A DNA stretch of 33,268 bases from Nitrospira sp. GTDB lineage: Bacteria; Nitrospirota; Nitrospiria; Nitrospirales; Nitrospiraceae. The position numbers and the translations under genes are program-made. Positions 24,326-32,890 of this stretch are shown here, in pieces. The notes under the pieces are model-generated. The model saw nothing but the letters and a program-made list of their open reading frames with translations, did not search any database and was not told where the DNA came from. The stretch lies in the NCBI GenBank assembly GCA_005116885.1, contig SWDP01000002.1, positions 492,315 through 525,582 of the forward strand, in the 5' to 3' direction. How positions within the stretch are numbered: the first letter of the stretch is position 1; every line of letters starts with the position of its first letter.

Positions 24326-25981
24326 CTACGGGCGATCGGTTGAGAGTCGTTTAGCGAGGCGATGGGCCAACCGGACCATGCCAGCTGAGCGATCGGCTGG
24401 ATCCAACAGCACATTCATGACATGTAGATGGCTGGAATCAGCCAAGGCGGCGGTGAGCCCTCGCTCGAACTCCCCTTGGGTTTCGATTCGTGTACCGACT
24501 CCGCCTCCGATCATGTCGCAGATCCGTTCATAGCTCCACTCGTGGACGTCGTTGAAGGGGCCTTCGAGAATCTCCCGTTCAGTGGAGTAGCCTCGATTGT
24601 TGAGCACGATCACGATCGGCGTCTGACCATACCGCACGGCGGTTGAGAGTTCCGTTCCCGTCATTTGAAATGCACCGTCACCGACCAGTACGATTGGTCT
24701 CAGCGAGGGGTCGGCAAACGAAGCGCCCACTGCTGCCGGGACGGCAAATCCCATCGAAGTGTAATAGGCGGGGGAGAGGAATTCGAATCGTCGATGGACG
24801 TGGAGGTCGGCTGCTGCAAAAAGCGATTCCCCGACGTCGGCGATCACGAGCGTGTGCTCGTTCAACAGACTATCGAGGTGGCGGAAGAGTCCATTCAAGG
24901 TTACGGGGGCATCCGTCGCAATGGTGCCTTGTGCCACGGGGAGCGGTGCCGGCAGCGGGCGAGAAGGAAATGAAGGGAGAGGGTTACTCACCAGTGCCTT
25001 CACGAAGTCTTGGAACCGGATGGCATCGTAGCGGTGGTGTTTGATGGCCACACGATCGGCTGTCGCATGAATGGTCCGGCCTTCCGATAGCAATGGTGAA
25101 TCGGCATTGAGATCTTCGACATCGGACAAGATCGATCCCAGGATGAGCAGGCAGTCTGAGGCATTGATGAATTGCTGAACCTCGTCACGCGCAATGAGGC
25201 CCCCGTATACTCCGGCGTAGAGCGGGTGGTCTTCACGGATGACAGATTTGCCCAGCAGGGTTGAGGCGATGGGGACATTGAGTCGTTCGACCAGGCGGGT
25301 GAGATCGTCTTGCAGTCCGAACCGCCCGATCTCTGCGCCGGCTAAGATCGCGGGCCGGCTGGCCATGGTCAACATAGCCCGGACTTCGGCGATGGCTTCA
25401 TCTAGCGCGGCGGTATCGCTTGGCTCATCGTCGAGGCACAAAGGCCGTAACGGGTGTGCCAGTGGTGTATGCACGAGATCGCGAGGGATTTCGATGTAGA
25501 TCGGGCGGCGATAGCGCAACAGCGCCGCAAAGGCCCGATCCATTTCTCGTTCGGCGGTTGAAGGGTCGTCCAGGGAGATGGCCGCGACCGTAATCTTTTC
25601 GAACACCTCACGTTGTGTAGAAAAATCACGCACCATGTGGTGCATGTAAGGCGTGCGAATACGCTCCGAGAGCCCAGGCGATCCGGTGAGCAATACGACG
25701 GGTGATCGTTCGGCATAGGCGCAGGCGATCGCATTCACGGTATTGAGTCCACCGACACAGTACGTCACACAGACTGCTCCGATGCCGTTAATACGCGCAT
25801 AGGCATCTGCGGCGAACCCTGCACAATCCTCGCGCGTGGTTCCGACATGCTGAATCGGTGAGGCCTCGATCAGCTGGTAGAGGCTGAGGACATAATCGCC
25901 GGGGATTCCGAAGATATGACGGACTCCCAACTGGTGGAGCCGATCGATCACGGCGGAACCAATGGTTGGTGTTCGATTCAT
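24326..25981 (-). CDS. Thiamine diphosphate-dependent 2-oxo acid decarboxylase (PDC/IPDC-like)
   Basis: 551 residues with the three domains of the pyruvate/indolepyruvate decarboxylase family. The N-terminal Pyr domain has Glu51 (TTREDCAGF) to activate the cofactor and His114-His115 (YMHHMV), typical of decarboxylases rather than acetolactate synthase. The middle domain spans about 195-330. The C-terminal PP domain carries GDGAFQMTGTE through VIVLNNRGY, the metal and diphosphate site. It should decarboxylate a 2-oxo acid to an aldehyde in the cytosol; substrate choice among pyruvate, indolepyruvate and branched oxo acids cannot be read. AGGAA lies eight bases before the ATG. It diverges from the methyltransferase gene across a 144-nt gap. 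Confidence 0.88.
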   Translation of the reverse strand: MNRTPTIGSAVIDRLHQLGVRHIFGIPGDYVLSLYQLIEASPIQHVGTTREDCAGFAADAYARINGIGAVCVTYCVGGLNTVNAIACAYAERSPVVLLTGSPGLSERIRTPYMHHMVRDFSTQREVFEKITVAAISLDDPSTAEREMDRAFAALLRYRRPIYIEIPRDLVHTPLAHPLRPLCLDDEPSDTAALDEAIAEVRAMLTMASRPAILAGAEIGRFGLQDDLTRLVERLNVPIASTLLGKSVIREDHPLYAGVYGGLIARDEVQQFINASDCLLILGSILSDVEDLNADSPLLSEGRTIHATADRVAIKHHRYDAIRFQDFVKALVSNPLPSFPSRPLPAPLPVAQGTIATDAPVTLNGLFRHLDSLLNEHTLVIADVGESLFAAADLHVHRRFEFLSPAYYTSMGFAVPAAVGASFADPSLRPIVLVGDGAFQMTGTELSTAVRYGQTPIVIVLNNRGYSTEREILEGPFNDVHEWSYERICDMIGGGVGTRIETQGEFERGLTAALADSSHLHVMNVLLDPADRSAGMVRLAHRLAKRLSTDRP

Positions 25982-26125
25982 CTTTGGATTTCCTGGTTAA
26001 TAGAGCGGAAAAGATTCCCTGTTTCATGCATAGGCGCAGCAAACCACAGCGCAAGTCAGCCGTCAAGTAATCGAAGGCATCGGGAAAGGCTTGACGTTCA
26101 GGTCGTGCCATTGGATAAGTACGCC

Positions 26126-27319
26126 ATGACATTTCATGATGACAGTCCCCGCGGACACATTCGCCTCTCTCGCACAGCTTCGACCGAGGCATGGGGGCAT
26201 CTCTGGATCTATGCCGGGTATGTCGAGGAGGTCAGCGGTAATCTGACTTCCGGCGATGTAGTCGATGTCATCGCGCCGAATGGACGATTCTATGCCAGAG
26301 GTCTCTATAATCCTGAGTCCAAGATCCGCGTGCGGATACTGACCTTTGACGACGAACCTATTACAGAACAGTTTTGGAGAGGACGGCTTGCGCAGGCTGT
26401 TAGGCTACGTCGGCGAATGGTGACCGGCACGAATGCCTATCGCCTTGTCTATGGAGAAGCGGATCGATTGCCGGGCTTGATTGTGGATCGATTCGACGAT
26501 GTCTTGGTCATGCAGACCCTATCCTCCGGTATGGACCATCGGAAAGACCAGTTGGCCGATCTCCTGTGTCAGGAATCTGGAGCGACGCGAGTGTATCTTC
26601 GCAACGATGCCAAAAGTCGCGCATTGGAGGGGCTGCCGCTCGAAAGAGGATTTCTCCGAGGGGGTGGTGCGACGATGGTCGAAATCCAGGAAGGGCCGGC
26701 TCGATTTCTTGTCGATATTGAGCGAGGGCAGAAAACCGGTTGGTTTTGTGATCAGCGCGAGAATCGTTTGGTGACGGCGGGGTTCGCAGCCGGTGCCGAG
26801 GTGTTAGAGGTGTTTGCTCATACTGGAGCGTTTGGGATTCATGCGGCGCTCGCGGGGGCGAAATCAGTGGAAGGACTGGATGTGAGTGAAGACGCCGTGG
26901 CGCTTGCGCGCAACCATGCGCAGCTCAATAAGGTGGAGGATCGTTGTGCCTATCGAACGGCAGATGCCTTCGATGAGATGCGAAAGCTGCAACGAGCCGG
27001 GCGCCGCTACGATCTGGTGCTGCTTGATCCGCCGGCCTTTGCCCGCAGTAAACAGGCTGTGCCCCGTGCGTTGGCTGGATACAAAGATGTGAATTTGCTT
27101 GGGATGCGGCTCACCAAGCCCGAGGGATTTCTCGCCACGAGTTCCTGCTCCCACCACGTGACCGAACAGGAATTATGGACTAGCATTCGGCTAGCAGCGC
27201 GAGATGCGAAACGGGAGGTCCGTCTGCTTGAACAGCGGGGGCAGTCCAGCGATCATCCCATCCTTGCCACCATGCCGGAAACGCGCTACTTGAAATGTTT
27301 CATCCTACAAGTATTGTGA
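26126..27319 (+). CDS. Class I SAM-dependent rRNA (cytosine-C5)-methyltransferase, RlmI-like
   Basis: 397 residues from the ATG at 26126, close to the 396 of E. coli RlmI. The N-terminal PUA domain (about 1-90) includes WGHLWIYAGYVEEV. An RlmI-like bridge follows (YRLVYGEADRLPGLIVDRF), then KTGWFCDQRENR and a Rossmann methyltransferase with the SAM site EVFAHTGAFGIHAA. The LLDPPAFARSK motif and the catalytic-type Cys in TSSCSHHV complete the set. This family methylates 23S rRNA cytosine (m5C1962 in E. coli). Upstream in-frame codons exist but the PUA domain starts here. The ribosome site is weak. Confidence 0.9.
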   Translation: MTFHDDSPRGHIRLSRTASTEAWGHLWIYAGYVEEVSGNLTSGDVVDVIAPNGRFYARGLYNPESKIRVRILTFDDEPITEQFWRGRLAQAVRLRRRMVTGTNAYRLVYGEADRLPGLIVDRFDDVLVMQTLSSGMDHRKDQLADLLCQESGATRVYLRNDAKSRALEGLPLERGFLRGGGATMVEIQEGPARFLVDIERGQKTGWFCDQRENRLVTAGFAAGAEVLEVFAHTGAFGIHAALAGAKSVEGLDVSEDAVALARNHAQLNKVEDRCAYRTADAFDEMRKLQRAGRRYDLVLLDPPAFARSKQAVPRALAGYKDVNLLGMRLTKPEGFLATSSCSHHVTEQELWTSIRLAARDAKREVRLLEQRGQSSDHPILATMPETRYLKCFILQVL

Positions 27320-27411
27320 GCGAGACAAGCGCGACGTGCGGGAGAGGCGCGACTCGTGAAGATGACACTTTCGATGCGTTGTGCTTTTCGCGCACGTGGC
27401 GCTTGTCTCGC
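27320..27411. repeat. 21-bp inverted repeat with a 50-nt loop
   Basis: GCGAGACAAGCGCGACGTGC plus G (27320-27340) and its reverse complement (27391-27411) match at 20 of 21 positions. The repeat begins one base after the methyltransferase stop and ends nine bases before the convergent XRE gene stop at 27420. It could end transcription on both strands or be a non-autonomous hairpin element. Confidence 0.75.
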
Positions 27412-27419
27412 ACGAATTA

Positions 27420-27881
27420 CTAGTCGCTGGGGGGTTCGAAGTGGCCCGATGGGCGATTCTGCCATGGGATTGTCGACTGTTTGGCCTGTTTGACGAGGCT
27501 ACGCAAATTCACTTCCGCTGCTCGGAGTAATTTTGGTTCGCCGCTTTGCACAATAGCAGTGAGCAGGACATACAGTGAGCGATCCATTTGTGACCCGGCG
27601 AGAATGCGTTCTGTGACAGGATCTGGGCCTGCAGGAATGGAACCGGCATCTTCCTCTGGATCGTCAAACAAGGTACGGAATGAGGTTGGATGGCTGAAGA
27701 GCCAGGCTGGAGGGATCTTGAGGGCTGCGGCAAGTGCTTCGAGTCGTGAGAGAGAGAGGTCAGTCTCTCCCGCCTCTATCTCCGCTATTACGTGGGGAAG
27801 GAGAGATAACTCGGTTGCCAAGTCGTCGACTGAACGGCCTCGTGAGATACGCCACGCTTGAATCTGCTCTCCCAGCGCCAT
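27420..27881 (-). CDS. XRE-family helix-turn-helix regulator
   Basis: 153 residues from the ATG at 27881. A longer frame from a TTG at 27917 would add 12 residues, but the AGAAGGAGG before it touches the codon directly, so neither start has an ideal ribosome site. Residues 1-65 form a Cro/C1-type HTH (LGEQIQAWRISRGRSVDDLA, then IAEIEAGETDLSLSRLEALA, then IPPAWLF). The rest, about 85-140, is helical and of unknown family. It probably represses or activates a local target, perhaps the divergent coiled-coil gene at 28052. The RES-domain gene lies 1.4 kb away with two genes between, so a Xre-Res pair is not supported. Confidence 0.8.
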   Translation of the reverse strand: MALGEQIQAWRISRGRSVDDLATELSLLPHVIAEIEAGETDLSLSRLEALAAALKIPPAWLFSHPTSFRTLFDDPEEDAGSIPAGPDPVTERILAGSQMDRSLYVLLTAIVQSGEPKLLRAAEVNLRSLVKQAKQSTIPWQNRPSGHFEPPSD

Positions 27882-28008
27882 GGCGCGATAGTACTGAAAA
27901 ATGAACTCGCTCCGCAACCTCCTTCTATGGGTCTGTGTTAGGATAGACCTTGAAACACAACAGTTTATGTGAAATTTAACTCACTGGAAGATGGGCGATC
28001 AAATCAGG

Positions 28009-28014
28009 TATAAT
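28009..28014 (+). promoter_or_regulatory. Candidate -10 box
   Basis: A perfect TATAAT lies 38 nt before the coiled-coil gene start, but the matching -35 region (around 27986) is poor. It could be an activator-dependent promoter, perhaps served by the divergent XRE protein. Confidence 0.35.
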
Positions 28015-28051
28015 GCGCAACAGTTTTACTGTCGATCCGGTGAGGAGGGGC

Positions 28052-28396
28052 ATGATGTTAGGAACAGATATTCGTGGAATTATTGCAGAAGAAGAAGAAG
28101 TTCAACGACGCAAAGATGCCTTGAAGTCGCTCCTAAGTATGCGTTCCAAGCAGTTGCGAGAGTCGTTGGAACAACGGATCAAGCGGGCTCGGACGTGTGG
28201 GGACTGGATCCAGCTTTCTCAGGAAGAATGTGCCACGCTTCACAAGCGGGAAAAGCTTCATCTCAAGTCTCAGTTCGATAAGCTTCAGCACGAGCAGGAT
28301 CGTACCAGAGGGAAGCTGACCGCACTGAAGCGAGCGAAGGCACGGGCTCAACGGATTCGGGCTGCCGAAGCCGCATCTGGGCGGAAGCGCCGCTGA
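28052..28396 (+). CDS. Small basic coiled-coil protein of unknown function
   Basis: About 114 residues from the ATG at 28052; the next ATG at 28055 is equally possible, with GAGGAGGGG just upstream. The chain is nearly all helical with heptad-like spacing (EEEEVQRRKDALKSLLSM, LRESLEQRIKRA, HLKSQFDKLQHEQDRTRG). The tail is strongly basic (LKRAKARAQRIRAAEAASGR). Single Cys residues (in RTCGDW and EECATL) form no metal site. There is no signal peptide or membrane segment. I do not recognise the family; a nucleic-acid or scaffold-binding coiled coil is possible. It is 29 nt before the TrmH-type methyltransferase and probably co-transcribed with it. Confidence 0.75.
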   Translation: MMLGTDIRGIIAEEEEVQRRKDALKSLLSMRSKQLRESLEQRIKRARTCGDWIQLSQEECATLHKREKLHLKSQFDKLQHEQDRTRGKLTALKRAKARAQRIRAAEAASGRKRR

Positions 28397-28425
28397 ACTG
28401 GTTCTGTCTGCCATGATGCGCTAGC

Positions 28426-29292
28426 GTGACTCCCTCACCCCCCCTCCTGACGCGGTCGCAACGGGATTACATTCGTGACCTCCTACTTGATAGGCACGTA
28501 CGCACACGAGAACGTGCCTTCGTGGTTGAAGGCGCCCATGCTGTTCGGGATCTCCTGACTCGGCATCCTGAACAGATTCTCACAATCGTCACCGCGTCAG
28601 GTTATCTGGAGAAAGAGAAGCGGAGCGACCGGCTACTTCGATTAACTGCCTCGACGCAACAATACTCCTGCCCAGACCTTCAGTTCTCAAAACTATCCGA
28701 CTTGGGCACCCCGCAGGGCGTCCTCGCTGTCGTGCGGCAGCCGACATGGGACGAAGGGGAGGTGCTTGGACAGCCGAGTGTACTGGGGATCTTTGGAGAG
28801 CAGCTACAAGATCCTGCCAATGTTGGGGCCATTATTCGAACAGCGGCAGCGCTCAATGTAAGTGCGCTGTGGCTCACACCGGAATCTGCCGATGTTTTTC
28901 ATCCCAAGGTGGTTCGTGCAACGAGCGGTGTGTTGCTCGCGCTGCCGATCTTTGCTGCGAAAGATGTGTCCGGGCTGATCAGGCAAGGCTGTCAGATTTT
29001 TGCTGCAGAAACCGCGGGGGAGGGGGTTGGTTCAATTGATGAGATTCACCAGGCGCCGAGAAAGTTGGTTCTTGCTTTTGGCAATGAAAGTTGTGGTTTA
29101 TCAGTTCAGACCATCGATCAGGCCACCAGTAGATTTACTATCCCTCTCAACCGCGGTGTAGAATCTCTTAATGTGGCGGCATCCGTAGCGATTGCCACAT
29201 TTTTCTTCTCTCGGCTTTCCACAGGGAGAATCTTCGCTGTGGATGAGCTGCGAGAGACCCATGGAGTTGGGAGTATTGTATATAGCAGGTAA
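28426..29292 (+). CDS. TrmH/SpoU-family RNA 2'-O-methyltransferase
   Basis: 288 residues. The N-terminal substrate-binding domain (about 1-105) opens with SQRDYIRDLL, RERAFVVEGAHAV. The C-terminal SPOUT knot has motif 1 QDPANVGAIIRTAAALN, motif 2 LAFGNESCGLS and motif 3 IPLNRGVESLNVAASVAIA. These form the trefoil knot that binds SAM and methylates ribose 2'-OH in rRNA or tRNA. Domain order resembles RlmB-type 23S rRNA guanosine methyltransferases, though the exact target cannot be stated. It starts with GTG at 28426. Confidence 0.9.
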   Translation: MTPSPPLLTRSQRDYIRDLLLDRHVRTRERAFVVEGAHAVRDLLTRHPEQILTIVTASGYLEKEKRSDRLLRLTASTQQYSCPDLQFSKLSDLGTPQGVLAVVRQPTWDEGEVLGQPSVLGIFGEQLQDPANVGAIIRTAAALNVSALWLTPESADVFHPKVVRATSGVLLALPIFAAKDVSGLIRQGCQIFAAETAGEGVGSIDEIHQAPRKLVLAFGNESCGLSVQTIDQATSRFTIPLNRGVESLNVAASVAIATFFFSRLSTGRIFAVDELRETHGVGSIVYSR

Positions 29293-29357
29293 TCACAAGG
29301 AGAATAAACAAAGACTCCCGACCCCTTATTGTTTCCAATACTTCGAAACTATATCCT

Positions 29358-30350
29358 TCATAGGTTCATGAACGGGGAGTTTGGCCCCTGTCCCTTTTTA
29401 ATCGTAAAAAGGGATGGCTCATTTACAGACGTTACATCTCCATCTTCGTACTGAAACAGGACCAGGTTATCTGAATAATGGTAAGGACTCCGGAAAATGA
29501 TTCCCTTGACCCCAACTCGCTTCAAGCAATCCGCGAGGAATCGAGGGACAAAATACTCCGGTTTCCAACCATCGGAACGTTCAACAGGACGCGCAAGTGC
29601 TTTGGTATAGCCAAGGCCAAACCGTAGTGCCGAGATGTCCTTGGGAGGCGTATTGATTAGTCCGCTACTCAGGTCCACTATGTCAGAAATTGTGCCGATC
29701 TTAAACTCTTGGACCCATGCCAGCCCGCCATCTTTACTAAGAACTTCCTGAGCCGCCCCCTCTTTGGTTTTAGAAAGATAGAATACGCACTGCCCGAAGT
29801 GGTTAAAGCGTCCTTCAGGGATGGCGACACGCTTAGGGTCTGGAGGGAACAGGTCCTTAGATTCCTGCATTGTATGGTTCTCTACTCGTCTGCCCCTGAA
29901 CCATGACGACTGTGGGATTGAATGTTTTGCAAGATGTTCAATGTCTTTGAAAATTTCTTTTCCCAAAGCGTGTGCCAGACCAAGATAAGGATACTTTTCT
30001 AGGTGTTCTGCAAATTCTTTGAATTTCCACTGATAGTTCTTAGACCAACTACTCCAGAGGTTATATTGTCGTCGTTCCTCCCGTCGTTCTTCGTTCGTTT
30101 TTGTGCCGACATCGCAGGTGATGTTAAGCGGAGTCCCACAACTGAAGCAGGTCAAAGAGCTCGCGACTCTTTCCCAATACTTCTTGGGAACACGTAACCT
30201 TTTAAGAACTTCTGGCATCTTGCGTTGAATCCTTAGAACCCCATCGGGTTCTCTTGATTCATATGTCTGGCAGGACGAACAATACATCTGCTCAGACATA
30301 GCAAGATCGATGAAGCCATCAATTGTCTTACTCTGATTTTTTGGAGCCAT
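29358..30350 (-). CDS. RES-domain protein with N-terminal zinc ribbon
   Basis: 330 residues. The N-terminal part has Cys24-x2-Cys27 and Cys68-x2-Cys71, a zinc ribbon, then a helical HEPN/RES-N-like region (about 90-145). The RES domain (about 148-310) shows WFRGR (Arg152), GRFNHFGQ (Arg181), VFYLS (Tyr191), Glu202 and IIFRSPYHYSDN (Ser288), the residues that define the family. RES toxins of Xre-Res systems degrade NAD+, so this protein may do so in stress or phage defence. No antitoxin gene adjoins it: 30351-30550 has no open frame of protein character. Base composition is clearly AT-richer than its neighbours, suggesting recent acquisition. The ATG at 30350 has only a weak ribosome site. Confidence 0.82.
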   Translation of the reverse strand: MAPKNQSKTIDGFIDLAMSEQMYCSSCQTYESREPDGVLRIQRKMPEVLKRLRVPKKYWERVASSLTCFSCGTPLNITCDVGTKTNEERREERRQYNLWSSWSKNYQWKFKEFAEHLEKYPYLGLAHALGKEIFKDIEHLAKHSIPQSSWFRGRRVENHTMQESKDLFPPDPKRVAIPEGRFNHFGQCVFYLSKTKEGAAQEVLSKDGGLAWVQEFKIGTISDIVDLSSGLINTPPKDISALRFGLGYTKALARPVERSDGWKPEYFVPRFLADCLKRVGVKGIIFRSPYHYSDNLVLFQYEDGDVTSVNEPSLFTIKKGQGPNSPFMNL

Positions 30351-30531
30351 ATACCAAATCCATTCTGAGAATTCGTTAGTACGATGACATAGCTATCCAC
30401 CCTTGGTCTAGCCTTGTGGCTTAACTGTGGCAGAACTGTCATGTTTGATCGCCTCTTCCCCTGCCTCTGACTCTTCTGTAAGTGATTGAGAACAAACCGA
30501 TGAGAAACGTCAGGTCTTATGTCTCTTCAGG

Positions 30532-30617
30532 GATGGGGGCTGATTGATCTTCTACTGCGCGCGTCCAACGAGGGGAGTCTGCGACCGCGCGGTGCGCGAG
30601 CACAGAAGATCATCAGC
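30532..30617. repeat. Dispersed stem-loop repeat, copy C
   Basis: The core at 30554-30603 (ACTGCGCGCGTCCAACGAG and onward to GCGAGCAC) carries half-units at 30556 and 30586, the same 30-bp period as copies A and B. The arms GCTGAT-T-GATCTTCT (30539-30553) and AGAAGATCATCAGC (30604-30617) pair over 14 positions with one bulged T. The rest of the 30351-30714 gap shows only weak promoter-like sequence for the RES and helicase genes. Confidence 0.7.
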
Positions 30618-30714
30618 ATCCGTCCCCCTTCTCTTTGAAAGGCTGGCGGAGAGTATGTTATACAGCGGTTCCCACGAATAACTGGACTGCCCAACATTTT
30701 CTTCGCGCATCTCC

Positions 30715-32736
30715 ATGGAACGAGAAACCAAAACGTATGTGCTGAAGCGACCGGTTGACGAGGCCGTTTCCCGGAAACTGTCCATCGATTATGCGGCGGC
30801 GTTGAATAGCCAGCAGCTTGCGGCGGTCACTGCGGGCGAAGGGCCATCACTGGTCATTGCCGGCGCTGGTAGCGGCAAGACACGCACCTTGGTGTACCGC
30901 GTGGCCTATTTGATCGACTCGGGGATCGATCCGTCGCACATACTATTGTTGACCTTTACCCGAAAATCTTCGCAGGAAATGCTTGATCGAGCCGGCGAAT
31001 TGATCGGCGTACGCAGCGAACGCGTCCGTGGCGGCACGTTTCATTCTGTGGCTAATATGTTACTCCGGCGTTATGGCCGGTCCATCGGTCTTGAACCGGG
31101 TTTCACGATTCTGGATCGGGGCGACGCGGAGGACTTGATTGCCTTGGTTCGCGCGCAACTGGGTTTAAACGAAAAAGACAAACGGTTTCCTCGCAAGGGG
31201 ACGATCGCGGAGATGTTCAGCAAGGCCGAGAATACATTGCGCCCGCTCGACGAGATCGTAGTCGAGGAGTTCGATCATTTTTCGGACCATCTGGAGGCAT
31301 TGGAGCAATTACAGCGAGGCTATCGGGCGTCGAAGCGGCAGCGTCAGCTGGTGGACTATGACGATCTATTGGTGTTGCTGCGGCAGCTCATGATGGAAGA
31401 TGAAGGAGTACGGCGGACGATTTCATCCCTCTTCCGATACATTTTGGTAGATGAGTATCAGGACACCAATCGCTTGCAGGCGGATATCGTTCAGCATCTC
31501 GCCTCCACCCATCAGAACGTGATGGTCGTGGGCGACGACGCGCAGTCGATTTATGCTTTCCGCGGCGCGACATTCAAGAACATTATGGAATTTCCCTCGC
31601 TTTTCCCCGGCACCATTATTTATAAGCTGGAGGAGAATTACCGTAGTACCCAACCGATCCTGAATCTCGCGAATACCATAATTGAAGCGGCGACGGAGAG
31701 GTACAGCAAGCATCTCTTTACGAGAAAGCTCGATGGGCCGTTGCCGGTCCTGGTGGAGGCGGCAGGGGAGAATGCCCAATCGCGCTTCATTGCGCAGAAG
31801 ATTTTGGAGTTGCGGGAGGAAGGGGTTCCGCTCAGCGAAATGGCCGTGCTCTTTCGATCGAGCTTTCACTCGTTCGATCTTGAAATTGAGCTCTCTCGTC
31901 ACGGACTGCCGTTTATCAAGCGTGGCGGGGTGAAATTTATCGAAACTGCCCATGTGAAGGATTTGCTGGCCCATATGCGTGTCGTGGCCAATCCCTTGGA
32001 TGCCGTGAGCTGGCATCGCGTGCTCATGCTCGTCGAGGGTGTGGGACCCAAGAAGGCGCAGGATGTCATGGCCGCATTGGTGAAATCGGACAAGCCGTAT
32101 CATGCCCTTCGTGAGATGCCGGGACGATCCGGGAAAGGACTCAAGGATTTGGCCCTGACGCTCGAAAGTCTCGCCGGATCTGGAGATCTTCGGCCGGCCG
32201 AGCAAGTGAACCATATTTTTGAGTACTACCTGCCGATTCTGAAGACCCAATACGACGACTATCCTAAGCGCATGCGGGATCTGGACCACTTGCAGACGAT
32301 TGCGGAGGGGTATCAGGAGGTCGAAACGTTTCTGTCTGATCTGGCGCTTGAGCCGCCCGATGGGAGTGCCGCCGGCGTGGAGGCAACCGATCGAGACGAC
32401 GAACGACTGGTATTGTCCACGATCCATTCTGCCAAGGGGCTTGAGTGGCAATGTGTATTTGTCATCTGGATTGTGGATGGAAGATTCCCGTCGGTCTATT
32501 CGTTTAGTGAAGATGAGGGGCTGGAAGAGGAACGCCGGTTATTCTATGTCTCTGTGACGAGAGCGAAACGGCATCTGTACCTGACCTACCCGATCAATGT
32601 GTTCGATAGGGGAAGCGGGATGATCCTGTCGAAGCCGTCCCGATTTTTGGACCCTGTGTCGCCGGGACAGCTGGATCAATTGGTCTTGATGGAGGAAGGT
32701 GGGCGGGCGGACTGGTATTCTCGGGACGATCATTGA
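30715..32736 (+). CDS. UvrD/PcrA-like superfamily 1 DNA helicase
   Basis: 673 residues, a 3'-5' ATP-dependent helicase of DNA repair and replication. SF1A motifs appear in order: Q-motif LNSQQLAAV at 30-38, Walker A GAGSGKT at 50-56, motif Ia TFTRKSSQEM, Walker B LVDEYQDTN, motif III GDDAQSIYAFRGA, motif IV LEENYRST, motif V TIHSAKGLEWQCVFV and motif VI YVSVTRAKRHLYL. The C-terminus is slightly shorter than PcrA/UvrD and lacks the usual basic tail. The ATG at 30715 has no strong Shine-Dalgarno. The stop is followed with no spacer by the 124-bp inverted-repeat element. Confidence 0.94.
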   Translation: MERETKTYVLKRPVDEAVSRKLSIDYAAALNSQQLAAVTAGEGPSLVIAGAGSGKTRTLVYRVAYLIDSGIDPSHILLLTFTRKSSQEMLDRAGELIGVRSERVRGGTFHSVANMLLRRYGRSIGLEPGFTILDRGDAEDLIALVRAQLGLNEKDKRFPRKGTIAEMFSKAENTLRPLDEIVVEEFDHFSDHLEALEQLQRGYRASKRQRQLVDYDDLLVLLRQLMMEDEGVRRTISSLFRYILVDEYQDTNRLQADIVQHLASTHQNVMVVGDDAQSIYAFRGATFKNIMEFPSLFPGTIIYKLEENYRSTQPILNLANTIIEAATERYSKHLFTRKLDGPLPVLVEAAGENAQSRFIAQKILELREEGVPLSEMAVLFRSSFHSFDLEIELSRHGLPFIKRGGVKFIETAHVKDLLAHMRVVANPLDAVSWHRVLMLVEGVGPKKAQDVMAALVKSDKPYHALREMPGRSGKGLKDLALTLESLAGSGDLRPAEQVNHIFEYYLPILKTQYDDYPKRMRDLDHLQTIAEGYQEVETFLSDLALEPPDGSAAGVEATDRDDERLVLSTIHSAKGLEWQCVFVIWIVDGRFPSVYSFSEDEGLEEERRLFYVSVTRAKRHLYLTYPINVFDRGSGMILSKPSRFLDPVSPGQLDQLVLMEEGGRADWYSRDDH

Positions 32737-32860
32737 CAGGATGCTGAAAAAGTCCGCCAGCGTCGTTCTCGGTTCATCAAAATCCTCAACGTACCCCGAG
32801 GGTACGCCTCCGGTTTCGATTCGCCTGCGGCCTTGCTGAACGGCCTTTTTGAGCATCCTG
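32737..32860. repeat. 124-bp inverted-repeat element
   Basis: The ends are inverted: CAGGATGCTGAAAAAG (32737 on) and CTTTTTGAGCATCCTG (to 32860), with a second complementary block CCAGC/GCTG further in. A central perfect palindrome has CGTACCC (32790-32796) and GGGTACG (32800-32806). It starts on the base after the helicase stop. The TTTTT next to the inner stem means it can end transcription. I recall near-identical copies in Nitrospira genomes, which would make it a dispersed MITE/REP-type element. Recollection only. Confidence 0.75.
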
Positions 32861-32890
32861 TATGGCCATGAGTAATGCGGACTAAGATCG

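Noticed and set aside
27420-30350. XRE regulator and RES protein as a Xre-Res toxin-antitoxin pair
   Set aside because: They are not adjacent: two plus-strand genes (coiled-coil and TrmH-type) lie between them. The XRE protein also lacks a recognisable antitoxin C-terminal domain.
32868-32885. Very short frame starting MAMSNAD before the HExxH gene
   Set aside because: It stops after a few codons. The signal-peptide frame from 32891 is the coherent one.
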